DNA of 64,000 bases from Tritrichomonas musculus (taxonomy: Eukaryota; Parabasalia; Tritrichomonadida; Tritrichomonadidae), in the NCBI GenBank assembly GCA_039105265.1, contig JAPFFF010000099.1, positions 1 through 64,000 on the forward strand, in the 5' to 3' direction. This document shows, piece by piece, positions 20,155-28,884 of this stretch. Under the pieces are notes generated by a model. It saw nothing but the letters and a program-made list of their open reading frames with translations, searched no databases and had not been told where the DNA came from. The translations under genes were made by a program, and so were the position numbers. Numbering within the stretch: the stretch's first letter is position 1; each line of letters opens with the position of its first letter.

Positions 20155-20757
20155 ATGACAGAAATATCAGAATTTGTTACACTTGTCAATCATGAGGACT
20201 ATGAAATATTGACAACATATCCACATACCATTAGAAGGAGAGACAATCATCATGTTTGTAGTGAAACATTAAGCCATTATGGATATATAAGAGTTACTCT
20301 TAATAGGAAATCATATCTAAAGCATCGTCTTGTTGCTATACAGTTTATTGACAATCCTAATAATCTTACTGATGTTGATCACATTAATCATGATAGAACA
20401 GATAATAGAATCGAAAATTTGAGGTGGGTAACACGTTCTGATAACAGCTTCAATAGATCATCTCATAGAGGTACACAGTACGAGTTCATTGATGATATAC
20501 CTGATGAAGCTATAAAGGTTTTGTTCTACGAAACTCGTACAGAGCACCATGACTTTGAGGAAAATAGATACTATTACTATCATGACGACGAAAACAATAA
20601 AGATATCTTTTACAGTAAGATAACTGTTACACTTTATAGAATCATGCATATCAATACTACTAAGTGGAATAAACAATATATTGCTATGAAAGACATCAAT
20701 AATAAACAAGTTGGTGTATACATAAATAAATTTAAGCAACAGCATTCTCTTGACTAA
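20155..20757 (+). CDS. HNH endonuclease, NUMOD4/HNH_3-like (A only)
   Basis: 200 residues. An N-terminal segment resembling NUMOD4 (FVTLVNHEDYEILTTYPHTI) is followed by the HNH core: LKHRLVAIQF with His57, VDHINHDRTDNRIENLRWVT with Asp75/His76, His79, Asn84 and Asn88, then RSDNSFNRSSH. This layout is typical of phage and algal-virus homing-type HNH endonucleases. The C-terminal 90 residues are Asp/Tyr-rich and unassigned. Maverick B has nothing at this position, so with the next gene it looks like an inserted accessory unit. A free-standing homing endonuclease is the best reading. Confidence 0.85.
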   Translation: MTEISEFVTLVNHEDYEILTTYPHTIRRRDNHHVCSETLSHYGYIRVTLNRKSYLKHRLVAIQFIDNPNNLTDVDHINHDRTDNRIENLRWVTRSDNSFNRSSHRGTQYEFIDDIPDEAIKVLFYETRTEHHDFEENRYYYYHDDENNKDIFYSKITVTLYRIMHINTTKWNKQYIAMKDINNKQVGVYINKFKQQHSLD

Positions 20758-20799
20758 AAACCTTACTTATATTTTTGTGTCTAATTTCTGAAAATAACA

Positions 20800-20842
20800 C
20801 CAAAAGTGAACAAGTGATTTCTCACTATGAAAATGTCACTTT
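20800..20842 (+). repeat. Inverted repeat, left arm, beside the 334-residue gene
   Basis: About 43 bp (CCAAAAGTGAACAAGTGATT..., ending AAATGTCACTTT) that matches, as an inverted copy with some mismatches, 21887-21930 on the far side of the 334-residue gene. Shared elements are CCAAAAGTGA, TTCTCACT and ATGTCACTT. Each arm also contains shorter AGTGA/TCACT palindromes. Such a pair could mark a captured cassette or act as paired regulatory or terminator hairpins. Confidence 0.7.
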
Positions 20843-20881
20843 CTATTTTTATTTTATTTTTTATTAAATATTTACATAAAT

Positions 20882-21886
20882 ATGATTACACCAACAACCA
20901 ATCAAACAGAACTTCATATAGCTGAATACCTTGTTAACCTTTTACCAAAACCAATAAAGGAAGTAAATGATGTTGTAGAAATGCATTATGATATATATGG
21001 AGCACCAATTGAGCCTCTTGTGAAAGTTAGTTGTGAAAAGGAATTAAGTACGAAGAGAAGAATCATGCATGACTTGCTAACTGATCACTACGATCCATCC
21101 TTCTATGATGTTAAACAAGAGCACAACAACAAATATATTAAAGATGTCTTTACAATGATATCGAGCTTACCAAAATTAGATGCAATCTCCCAAACAAAAC
21201 CTATTGAATCAACGTTTGACGAGATACCTGTTAGACAAACCGATAGTGCAGAGATCAAGAAGTTCCTAAGAAAGTTGAATGTACAATTCATTGGCTATTA
21301 TTGCGATCATACTACTGTTGATGAAAAATGCGATAAAGTGGTAATGAATACTAGTGATCTCTTAGAAAGCGAGACGTTTGAAGAATATAAGCAATTTATA
21401 GAACGATATGTCAATTGTATCTATGATGTGTTCGTTTATTATTGGTACGACAATGAAAGCCACAATGCACAGCGCAGTGAGATTAATGAATTGCATGTTG
21501 ATTACAGTACATTGATGAAGATGCGACTCTGTATAAACAAGCTGAATACCAGAATATATACCATCAATTCTCACTCCAATAAACGTTGTGCACGCTGCGA
21601 AGCAAAACAAAAACTCTATGACTATACACTTCGTGAAGTTGAAAGAATGCGATCAGAGCAAGAGGAACTAGACAGACAATTTGACGAAACTGATTATGAT
21701 ATGGCCAAGTTTATGCAAAACAATTTTCCAAACATCGATAGGTTCTTATTGAAGGATGTCCAACAAAGATACAGTAAGGAATTCGGTCAAAAACTTACCT
21801 TTGCTCAATTAACAGAGAAGATTGAACAAACTGGTAGATGGAAAGTAACAAACGTTAGTAGAGCTTATTATGTTAACAGAATATGA
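20882..21886 (+). CDS. 334-residue accessory protein (A only), unknown
   Basis: Starts MITPTTNQTELHIAEYLVNLLPKP; the YLVNLLPKP motif echoes the start of the 149-residue protein. A possible zinc site is Cys141/His143/Cys150 with Cys236/Cys239 (RCARC). A Glu/Arg-rich coiled coil spans about 245-270. The C-terminal 60 residues (DRFLLKDVQQRYSKEF..., ending VSRAYYVNRI) look like a winged-helix DNA-binding end. The gene is flanked by 43-bp inverted repeats, lies next to the HNH gene and is missing from Maverick B. I infer a cargo gene, perhaps a DNA-binding regulator; no enzyme motif is visible. Confidence 0.65.
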   Translation: MITPTTNQTELHIAEYLVNLLPKPIKEVNDVVEMHYDIYGAPIEPLVKVSCEKELSTKRRIMHDLLTDHYDPSFYDVKQEHNNKYIKDVFTMISSLPKLDAISQTKPIESTFDEIPVRQTDSAEIKKFLRKLNVQFIGYYCDHTTVDEKCDKVVMNTSDLLESETFEEYKQFIERYVNCIYDVFVYYWYDNESHNAQRSEINELHVDYSTLMKMRLCINKLNTRIYTINSHSNKRCARCEAKQKLYDYTLREVERMRSEQEELDRQFDETDYDMAKFMQNNFPNIDRFLLKDVQQRYSKEFGQKLTFAQLTEKIEQTGRWKVTNVSRAYYVNRI

Positions 21887-21930
21887 GAAGTGACATAAAT
21901 GCAGTGAGAAGTCACTCCATCACTTTTGGC
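21887..21930 (-). repeat. Inverted repeat, right arm, beside the 334-residue gene
   Basis: Reverse-complement partner of 20800-20842. It starts immediately after the stop codon of the 334-residue gene. Confidence 0.7.
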
Positions 21931-21943
21931 CTAAAAAACCTCA

Positions 21944-22324
21944 TCAATATTTTTGTAGTTCATTAATTACTTTAACAACAGCATTTACAGCATTCTTTAT
22001 TTCCTCTATCTTTGCTTTCATACTTGCAATATCAGCTTTGACAGACTCGATAGCGATTTCCCATAAAGGTTGTTCATCGTCTTTCTGAACAGTTACTTTC
22101 TTCAAACACACTTCACCACCTTTAATTTTACCATCAACTTTGTTACAATTTTTCTTAGTGATTCTATAGACACTTCCATCAGGTACTTCAATCTTGTAAA
22201 GCTTATTCAAGAGTTGTGTAGTTTGTTTCTCCATTTCTTCTTTGTGATCACGATAGTAAGCATCGAACTCAATAATAGATTTAAAAGATTTTGTTTCTTC
22301 TTGTACTTCATTAATTACTTTCAT
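21944..22324 (-). CDS. Coiled-coil-tailed conserved protein (A)
   Basis: 126 residues, homologous to Maverick B's protein at 29187: SFKSIIEFDAYYRDHKE..., YRITKK..., CLKKVTVQ, then a C-terminal heptad stretch (IESVKADIASMKAKIEEIKN). In both elements it lies next to the small amphipathic gene and reads away from the capsid gene. It may be a trimeric or dimeric structural protein, with the globular N-terminal half and coiled coil acting as an adaptor; this is inference. Confidence 0.7.
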   Translation of the reverse strand: MKVINEVQEETKSFKSIIEFDAYYRDHKEEMEKQTTQLLNKLYKIEVPDGSVYRITKKNCNKVDGKIKGGEVCLKKVTVQKDDEQPLWEIAIESVKADIASMKAKIEEIKNAVNAVVKVINELQKY

Positions 22325-22360
22325 TGCCTTTTAATCCTCACCAAAAATAGTTATAAGCCT

Positions 22361-22582
22361 TTATTTTACTTCATCTATGATTGACTTACCGATATTAAGC
22401 CCTTTGTCAATGGTATTTACAAATCCATTCACTCCTGGTATATACTCTAAAGCGGGCTTAACTTTGTCAAAAATCTCCTTTACTTTAGGAAGAGCTTTTA
22501 TAGCCTTTACTGCTAAACCTTTTATTTTTCCACCAACACTCTTCACTGCATTTTTCAGTTTCTTCCAAATTCCTGCTGCCAT
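22361..22582 (-). CDS. Small amphipathic basic protein, divergent from capsid gene (A)
   Basis: 73 residues: MAAGIWKKLKNAVKSVGGKIKGLAVKA..., then EYIPGVNGFVNTIDKGLNIGKSI. A Gly/Lys-rich amphipathic helix near the N-terminus and a hydrophobic PGV segment are conserved in B's protein at 28885 (MGIGIFKKIKNAFKNVGSKL...). It is divergent from the major capsid gene, with 43 bp between starts. The amphipathic character recalls membrane-active minor virion proteins such as adenovirus pVI, but no sequence homology is claimed. Confidence 0.65.
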   Translation of the reverse strand: MAAGIWKKLKNAVKSVGGKIKGLAVKAIKALPKVKEIFDKVKPALEYIPGVNGFVNTIDKGLNIGKSIIDEVK

Positions 22583-22625
22583 GTGTTTTCTTCTTCAGTA
22601 AATAATTTGTTTTATTAACTGTTAA

Positions 22626-24003
22626 ATGTTATATCGCAACGAAAGAGCACATAATTACAAAATAGAAGCAGGTAATGTACTTGATACTTTCAATCAGATG
22701 AGATCAATGATAAATAAAAATGATGGTACACGCTCATTCTCATTCAGAACTGTTGACTGTCATGACCAGCCGGCCCCATTTCATCAAGGTCAATACAGTC
22801 AAATTTCTCTTACACACCCTGATCATTTCATTAGTGATGTTGATAAAGGATTCCTTACCTTCCATGTCAAACTTGATTTACAGCTCAATACTGATCTCAG
22901 CAAACTCCAACAGATTGATGATCCAAACAATTTCTATAAGCTCTTTGTTGGACTCAAATCTTCTAACCAATTGTTCGATAGATTGGAAATTCTTCATAAT
23001 AATGTCAATGTTGGATATCAACAAAATGAATGCGTACGAGAAGGTTTCCTCTATTCTGCTGTGAAACCAGAAACAGAAAAGAAGCGAAGAAGATTTGTTC
23101 ACAGTCTCTGGGAAAATGTAGCTTCATACTCACAAACAGTAGCAGGAACATATGTCAATCTCAACAACTTCAAAGAAAATGGTAAAACTTCTGTTGATTT
23201 CGATCTTAATGTTCCTTTTGATGATCTTCTTGCACTGCAGGCATTTGATCTCTTCCCTAATGGTATCATTGGTGATCTCTCTATAAGATTCCAAGTAACT
23301 CCAGCAGGTTTGGTTTGGGCAGCTATAGATCCTTACACTGTTGCAGAAACAAAAGCTTTCCTCGAAGATAATGAAAGTGTGAGCACAGAGGAACTTGATA
23401 AACTTAAACAAATTACGGTTCACGGGCATCTCAAACATCAATTTACACAAATTGGAAATGAAGCAGTGATTCCTGGTCCTGGCAAAGAACCTACTCCAGA
23501 CCCTGATCCTTCACCTTCTCCTGATCCTGATCCTACCCCTACTCCTGTCAAGTATAAGATTCAATATAGAATAGGAGAGCAATGGGATAATGATGATGGA
23601 AGTACTGGTTACACTGACATTCTTACAGATTTGGAATTCTATTTCAGCTATACTACAGAGGAATTTGCTGAGTTTGGTCTTCAACCTTCTGCTAGTGATG
23701 AAGAAATTTGTGTTCACAATCCTGCTGTAACACTACCACCATTAAATCATGCTGACAAAAATGGAAGATATTATGCTTGGCAAATTGTAAAGACCCCTGT
23801 TGTTAGTGCTCATCAAACATTACAAGCTTTGCACGAAGCTAAAGCTCAAGTACTGAAAGAAACTTATTCCTCACAGCCTGCTACCCTCACTGTAAACAGA
23901 ATGACAATTACGTTATGCAAGTCCAATATGCAAGGTTTTGGAGTTTGTGAAGCTACAAGGCATGGTATAGAAGAAATATTGTCAAAGGGTGTTATAATTC
24001 CAT
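22626..24003 (+). pseudogene. Major capsid protein gene of Maverick A, first segment (interrupted by Maverick B)
   Basis: Double-jelly-roll-type major capsid protein as recognised in Polintons. The first 290 residues are close to the Maverick B capsid protein at 26885 (DGTRSFSFRTVDCHDQPAPF, GFLYS, DLFPNGIIGDLSIRFQV). A Pro/Asp-rich linker (about 288-308) and a variable domain come next, then TLTVNRMTITLCKSNMQG. Maverick B inserted here with TTCCAT duplicated; capsid sequence resumes at 55311. Apart from this insertion I see no break. Confidence 0.88.
23998..24003. other. Target-site duplication TTCCAT, left of Maverick B
   Basis: TTCCAT directly before AGTAGTGAAGG; the same six bases follow the other end at 55305-55310. 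It lies inside the capsid gene of Maverick A. Confidence 0.92.
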
Positions 24004-24385
24004 AGTAGTGAAGGGTGTTCCGAATCGGGACCAGATAAATCCCCACTTAAAACGCCCAAAAAGCCCCCTTTTTGGCCCCCTTCCAAATATCAAAGATAGC
24101 ATACACCCACAGCACCATATTTGAACCCGCATTTGACCCCACATTCGGACCCATATTCGGGGGCCACATAGAGTTCCCCATTTTGTGCCCATAGTGAACC
24201 AACCCCAAAACGCTTATAAAACGCTTATATTCGGGCCCATACAAATTCCAAAAATAGGCCGCATATGGACCACTTATGGCCCACTTATGGGACCATCTAT
24301 GGAACCTCTTATGGAACAGACTGATGGAACGTTCCGATGGCGACACAGACCATGACAGACAAAAATATTCCATATTCGGGACTCA
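24004..24385. repeat. Maverick B terminal inverted repeat (left)
   Basis: Starts AGTAGTGAAGGGTGTTCCG and contains GC-rich runs such as GGGGGCCACATAGAG. It matches the right end in inverse orientation over about 270 bp at the outer end and again over about 50 bp at the inner end (TGATGGAACGTTCCGATGGC, GACACAGACCATGACAGAC). The right copy has extra sequence between these blocks, so the two ends are not equal. No gene is inside. Confidence 0.88.
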
Positions 24386-24446
24386 GATGATTTTGGGAAA
24401 ACCCGTATTTTGATATTTGAATATTGATTTTTTTATCGCATTCCAA

Positions 24447-24926
24447 ATGGAAGCCACTCCAAGCCACCTCAATGTCTACGAGTACATCAACACACTAGTA
24501 GCCCTATTGCCAAAGCCTGATGGATTTGCCAAATGCAATTTCGCGATATTGTGTGACAAGTTCCCATTCAACTTGAAGAACTCATTGTACCTCGCGAAGG
24601 TCCTATATGTATCACTCCAGAATGGTTCTGAAACCATTAGGTTCTACCCTAATAAGCTCAAGGAGATGGACCTCGAATTTGTCAAGCTATCATCCAATAG
24701 TAGACGCAAATTGAGTGCCAACATGCGTGAGTTCTTCGTAAATGGGAATACCGAGAAGCACGAATACAAGGGATGCCCCTACTACAACCACTCGATTGAG
24801 AGAACCAATATAAACACCAAGGATCTCATTGCCAAATTACGTGAAAAATACAATATTGCAGAACCTGATGTATTCATCGGCAAGCATCAGGATTTGGTAT
24901 TGGATGATGACCCAGATATGGTTTAA
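24447..24926 (+). CDS. Conserved Maverick protein beside the ATPase (B)
   Basis: I start it at the ATG at 24447 (MEATPSHLNVYEYINTLVA), the level at which the A homologue at 17666 starts; the in-frame extension to 24417 begins with a non-ATG codon. 159 residues with FAILCDKFPFNLKN, EFFVNGNTEKHEYKG and FIGKHQDLVL shared with A. It is first inside the left TIR and convergent with the ATPase gene (4-bp overlap). Function unknown. Confidence 0.75.
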   Translation: MEATPSHLNVYEYINTLVALLPKPDGFAKCNFAILCDKFPFNLKNSLYLAKVLYVSLQNGSETIRFYPNKLKEMDLEFVKLSSNSRRKLSANMREFFVNGNTEKHEYKGCPYYNHSIERTNINTKDLIAKLREKYNIAEPDVFIGKHQDLVLDDDPDMV

Positions 24927-25978
24927 GCCTTGCTATATATGACCTGCATATCGTGTTCAACCGTGTTCACCAATATGAAATCATGGCCCGATAAGGTCCG
25001 ATATTTTTGCCACAACTCCTCGAACTCACAAGGTATGCTCACCTGCTGATATATGTAATTGAGTTTCTGTCGCGAGAACCCATTGAATATGAAGAATGAT
25101 GTGCAGTTATTCTTGTAATCGGTTGGCACGCCCTTGAAGAACTGGATATTGATGTACACGATTGAGTTCTTATGGCGCAACTGGGTGATATAGTTTGTGA
25201 AGTATGCTGACTTCAACAGCTTGCTCTTAATGAAGTCCTCGCACAGGATTATGGTGTTGAGTGGTACATTGGGTTTCCCGAGTTTGCTGATATGGAGGAA
25301 CTCAAACATCTGCTGTAGCTTGGACTCGTCGAAGACCTTTGGTCCGCAATTCGTAGAATTGTTAGATGTCTTCCCAACTGAGCTATATTTGTTGTACAAC
25401 TCCTTCCATAGATCGAGCTCCTTCAAATACCGTTCTGCATTACTATCAGCGACGACCTCAATGGGCAAGTTGATGAGCTCGCGTTGAGATTCAAATGTGG
25501 AATCATTTATAATACCGTTCTTACTCACATACACGATCATATGGAAGAGCCCAATGGGCTCATGAGCGCCAGCGAACGGATTCTGCGAATCCTCAGGGGT
25601 TCCCCCAAACCTCCCATTATTGAGTCTACTCATTTGAATGATATCGCGAATTACTGTATGGCTCTTGCCTTTGCCTTGTGATGCCACCAGTATGTTCAAA
25701 GTATTGTACCACGCGTAGATCCCATTAGCGATTGGCCTTATGGATGCATTCGTGATTTTATCCCTATTCTTGGAATAGGCCTCACTCATAGCCTTATCAA
25801 CATCGAAGATGCGGGTGGGGGTGAAACTCCCATTAACATCAAACCTCTGGGATACCGTATGCTGCTTCTGGTACCTATCGAATGTATCAAAATCAATTGG
25901 GTCTTCACTGGAACTGTCTGATAATTCAATAGATGTATAGTCGAAAAGGGTTGGTTGTAGGCGCTTGTAATATAACAT
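24923..25978 (-). CDS. ATP: A32/FtsK-HerA-like genome-packaging ATPase (B)
   Basis: 351 residues. Walker A ASQGKGKS at 99-106, Walker B-type IILCED in the second half, and the conserved HKNSIVYINIQFFKG...FFIFNGFSRQK block. Compared with A (297 residues) it has a longer acidic N-terminus (SDSSSEDPIDFDTFD) and two short inserts. It probably drives DNA into the capsid. A minus-strand TATTTTTG lies 5 bases before the ATG. Confidence 0.88.
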   Translation of the reverse strand: MLYYKRLQPTLFDYTSIELSDSSSEDPIDFDTFDRYQKQHTVSQRFDVNGSFTPTRIFDVDKAMSEAYSKNRDKITNASIRPIANGIYAWYNTLNILVASQGKGKSHTVIRDIIQMSRLNNGRFGGTPEDSQNPFAGAHEPIGLFHMIVYVSKNGIINDSTFESQRELINLPIEVVADSNAERYLKELDLWKELYNKYSSVGKTSNNSTNCGPKVFDESKLQQMFEFLHISKLGKPNVPLNTIILCEDFIKSKLLKSAYFTNYITQLRHKNSIVYINIQFFKGVPTDYKNNCTSFFIFNGFSRQKLNYIYQQVSIPCEFEELWQKYRTLSGHDFILVNTVEHDMQVIYSKA

Positions 25979-25983
25979 TTAAT

Positions 25984-25991
25984 CAAAAATA
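25984..25991 (-). promoter_or_regulatory. TATTTTTG motif before the B ATPase
   Basis: TATTTTTG on the minus strand, 5 bases upstream of the ATPase ATG at 25978. The same octamer lies 5-19 bases before at least six other Maverick B genes. Confidence 0.5.
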
Positions 25992-26009
25992 AAGCTCTTA
26001 TGCGAAAAG

Positions 26010-26033
26010 CTCTAAGTGGCGATGATGCCACTT
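26010..26033. promoter_or_regulatory. Short hairpin between ATPase and 49-residue gene (B)
   Basis: AAGTGGC-GATGAT-GCCACTT, a 7-bp perfect stem, preceded by AAAGCTCT. It sits at the 3' end of the 49-residue gene and shortly before the ATPase start. It could end transcripts, or be one of the small dispersed GATGATGC modules seen elsewhere in B. Confidence 0.45.
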
Positions 26034-26181
26034 ACGCATATAGTGTGCGCCTCAGCTCATCGGTCAGCTCAGGTGGTTCATCTTCAGCTGTAAGCGATAC
26101 CAGTAATAGCAGTTCAACTACATTGGTCACCAATATCAGTCCCAATAGTATATTCATAATGATTTCACTAGCGCTGGACAT
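26032..26181 (-). CDS. 49-residue single-span membrane protein (B only)
   Basis: Read directly from the sequence: ATG at 26179-26181, stop at 26032-26034. Starts MSSASEIIMNILLGLILVTN, continues into a Leu/Val-rich segment, then ends in an acidic/polar tail (TAEDEPPELTDELRRTLYA). Residues about 7-30 form one transmembrane helix. It lies between the ATPase gene and the LHKARILSS gene on the same strand. A has only 61 bp there and no counterpart. Small membrane proteins of this kind in DNA viruses can serve in membrane crossing or exit; that is speculation here. Confidence 0.55.
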   Translation of the reverse strand: MSSASEIIMNILLGLILVTNVVELLLLVSLTAEDEPPELTDELRRTLYA

Positions 26182-26191
26182 TTATGCAAAT

Positions 26192-26842
26192 TTAAATACA
26201 AATTTTGAGTGATATCGAGTGTCTTATGAGCTCAGTCCATACATGGTTATATCCATATTTCAACTCATTGGATACCCCGTTTTTGGACACCAATATCTTA
26301 TCGATTTTCATGTACTTCGAGTTTGAAACACAACCAGTGCACCCACTGTCCTCATTGATGACCAGCTCAACCTTGTCAGCCTTAGTGAGTATCTTAATGA
26401 GCTCCATTAGCGTGTTGCTATGACACACGAGATAGTTGTTCATCCTCAGTGGATTGGTCTCATAGATATTCAGCAATATCTCGAGGAATTTATTTTTGGT
26501 ACCCAAGTCGTCAGTGTCGGGGTCTAATGAACGATCGATTGTCGGAGACTCAGGGAATGAACTTCCTTGGGGTGGACTGTTTATTGGAGCAACTGATGGA
26601 TATGGACCAGTTGTCGAGGCTGTAGTAAAATTTGCATTCTGGGTGCCAGTTTGGGTGTATACCCCTTCGGGGTTTAGACCTTTAGTGTATCCCATTTGGG
26701 GTTGCATCTGTGGGACTTGAGGGTATGATACCGGTTGAACTGGTGGAGGTCTATTAGCAGCGATCTTAATATTCACATTCTGTTCCTGCTTAACACTCGC
26801 ATCATTCTCACTTGATAGAATTCTAGCCTTATGGAGAGACAT
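26192..26842 (-). CDS. Conserved Maverick protein LHKARILSSEND type (B)
   Basis: I start it at the ATG at 26842 (MSLHKARILSSENDASVKQE); the frame is open further upstream only from a TTG. 216 residues: N-terminal tag shared with A, then a long Pro/Gln/Gly-rich linker (about 28-110), then a C-terminal domain with CHSNTLMELIKILTKADKVE and CTGC. The linker is longer than in A (about 186 residues in total). A TATTTTTG motif lies 10 bases before the ATG. Confidence 0.72.
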   Translation of the reverse strand: MSLHKARILSSENDASVKQEQNVNIKIAANRPPPVQPVSYPQVPQMQPQMGYTKGLNPEGVYTQTGTQNANFTTASTTGPYPSVAPINSPPQGSSFPESPTIDRSLDPDTDDLGTKNKFLEILLNIYETNPLRMNNYLVCHSNTLMELIKILTKADKVELVINEDSGCTGCVSNSKYMKIDKILVSKNGVSNELKYGYNHVWTELIRHSISLKICI

Positions 26843-26852
26843 TTCCAAAGTG

Positions 26853-26860
26853 CAAAAATA
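26853..26860 (-). promoter_or_regulatory. TATTTTTG motif before the LHKARILSS gene (B)
   Basis: TATTTTTG on the minus strand, 10 bases upstream of the ATG at 26842; it supports that start over the upstream TTG. Confidence 0.5.
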
Positions 26861-26884
26861 TTTTTACCACTAATGCCATATTTC

Positions 26885-28837
26885 TTATGCCATTTCTGGA
26901 TCAACTTGTGAGCCAGCTGGTGATTCATCATCAATATACTCAAGGCCATCGAGTGAGAGCTTGAAGTAGGTGTCTCTGCATAAACAGAGTTGTACAGGTG
27001 GTGGTCTAACAATGGCTCCACTTGGTTCGATAATCTTGTAATATGTATCATTATCACCAGTGTATATTGGTTGACCATTGACTTGTATTTGGATATTGCC
27101 TTTGCCACCATCTAAGCCATCATAACAGTATCCAGCAGATGCACGTTCAGTTTGGACATTGAATACAAATGATGTGGCATCACTCAATGTATTGCGATAT
27201 CGGACACCATTTTCATCGTTCTTGGGCATGGTGAAGCTATCTTCGAATTCCTTTGAACATTGGAGTGTGATACCATCGAGGTCTCCAGCTGTTAATTGGC
27301 TTTCGAAGAATCTGGCGCCAATGGTACTGACATTCTCATCTGGGAAGTTCTTACCACCAATATTCAAGAAGCAGTTTTGGTAAACCGGATTCTCAAATAC
27401 AGTCAAATCATTGTGATGCTTGGGGAACAACAATGACATGCTTGTGACATTGATTAATGGGATATTCAATGTAGACTTGATTCCGTTAGCGGCTGCTGCA
27501 ATTGGGAATGCATGGTAATCGACCTTTTGAGATGGAATTACTAGGCCTTCACGTAATATGGATTCAATGCTTGCACGAGTGGCTTCACAAACACCATATC
27601 CTTGCATGTTGGACTTACAGAGAGTGATGGTCATTCGGTTAACAGTGAGTGTTGCTGGTTGTGATGAGTAATGAGCACTCATCAATTTATTAGCTTCGGT
27701 TTTAGATACGAAATTGACGTAGACATGACCTGCATGTGATGGTTGAGGTAATTTACCATGTTCTTTGGTATAATGAGCTTGGCAAATTGCTTTATTATCA
27801 TCAGTCTTTTCAATTCCAAGTTCAGTAAATTCATCATCTGTAAATCCAAAGATGAATGAACAATTTTCAATCAGATCATCGAAATCACCTCCAGATGCAG
27901 ATACATATTGTTCTCTAACTTCAAACTTCAATTGATATTTAGTTGGTGTTGGTTCGGGAGATGGTGGATTTGGATTATCACCAGGTCCTGGGATGATAGC
28001 CTCATTACCGATTTGAGTGAATTGGTGTTTGAGATGTCCATGAGCTTTGATTTGTTTGAGTTTATCGAGTTCCTCTGGGGATACAGTATCATTATCTTCT
28101 AGGAATGCCTTGGCTTCAGCAACCGTGTATGGGTCAATGGCAGCCCAAACAAGACCAGCTGGACTGACTTGGAATCTGATGGATAAATCACCAATGATTC
28201 CGTTGGGGAATAAGTCGAATGCCTGTAATGCAAGCAAGTCATCAAATGGTACATTCAAGTCGAATTCGGTTGTGGTCTTACCACCATCCTTGAAGCTATT
28301 GAGATTAACGTATGAACCAGCATGAGTTTGACTGTAATTGCTGATGTTCTCCCATAAGCTGTGAACGAATCTGCGGCGCATCTTCTCAGTCTCTGGCTTC
28401 AAAACCGAGTATAGGAAGCCCTCGCGAATGCATTCATTTTGCTGATATCCGACATTGACATTGTTATGGAGAATCTCTAGCCTGTCGAATAATTGGTTCG
28501 AGGACTTAAATCCGACAAACAGTTTATAGAAGTTATTTGGATCATTGATCTCTTGCAATTTGGCCAAATCGGTGTTCAATTGCAAATCGAGTTTGATGTG
28601 GAATGTGAGGAAGCCTTTGTCGATATCGCTAATGAAGTGGTCGGGGTGAGTTAATGAAATCTGTGAGTACTGGCCTTGGTGAAATGGGGCTGGCTGGTCA
28701 TGGCAATCGACAGTTCTAAATGAGAAGCTTCTGGTACCATCATTCACATTGATGATATTTCGCATCTTCTGGAATGTGTCATTGACATTCCCAACCTCGT
28801 ATTTCAAATTGTGAGCTCTTTCGTTCCTGTATCTCAT
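26885..28837 (-). CDS. Major capsid protein, Polinton double-jelly-roll type (B)
   Basis: 650 residues from the ATG at 28837 (MRYRNERAHNLKYEV, like A); ten upstream in-frame codons have no counterpart in A. Residues 1-290 and about 385-650 are highly similar to A, including a Pro-rich linker after PGPGDNPNPPSPEPTPT. The linker and the next 90 residues (about 290-385) differ strongly. Identified by the conserved block order, length and position known for Polinton capsid proteins, not by structure. It is divergent from the amphipathic small gene, with 47 bp between starts. In A the whole block from this gene to the 77-residue gene is in the opposite orientation. Confidence 0.85.
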   Translation of the reverse strand: MRYRNERAHNLKYEVGNVNDTFQKMRNIINVNDGTRSFSFRTVDCHDQPAPFHQGQYSQISLTHPDHFISDIDKGFLTFHIKLDLQLNTDLAKLQEINDPNNFYKLFVGFKSSNQLFDRLEILHNNVNVGYQQNECIREGFLYSVLKPETEKMRRRFVHSLWENISNYSQTHAGSYVNLNSFKDGGKTTTEFDLNVPFDDLLALQAFDLFPNGIIGDLSIRFQVSPAGLVWAAIDPYTVAEAKAFLEDNDTVSPEELDKLKQIKAHGHLKHQFTQIGNEAIIPGPGDNPNPPSPEPTPTKYQLKFEVREQYVSASGGDFDDLIENCSFIFGFTDDEFTELGIEKTDDNKAICQAHYTKEHGKLPQPSHAGHVYVNFVSKTEANKLMSAHYSSQPATLTVNRMTITLCKSNMQGYGVCEATRASIESILREGLVIPSQKVDYHAFPIAAAANGIKSTLNIPLINVTSMSLLFPKHHNDLTVFENPVYQNCFLNIGGKNFPDENVSTIGARFFESQLTAGDLDGITLQCSKEFEDSFTMPKNDENGVRYRNTLSDATSFVFNVQTERASAGYCYDGLDGGKGNIQIQVNGQPIYTGDNDTYYKIIEPSGAIVRPPPVQLCLCRDTYFKLSLDGLEYIDDESPAGSQVDPEMA

Positions 28838-28884
28838 TTTGTATCTTGGAAAAAAGCTTGAAATCACATTTTTGTATGTACCAA

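Noticed and set aside
24047-24373. 108-codon minus-strand frame in the B left TIR, and related frames at 54666-55322
   Set aside because: The frames are not equal in the two TIR copies and have no support; treated as chance in GC-rich TIR sequence.
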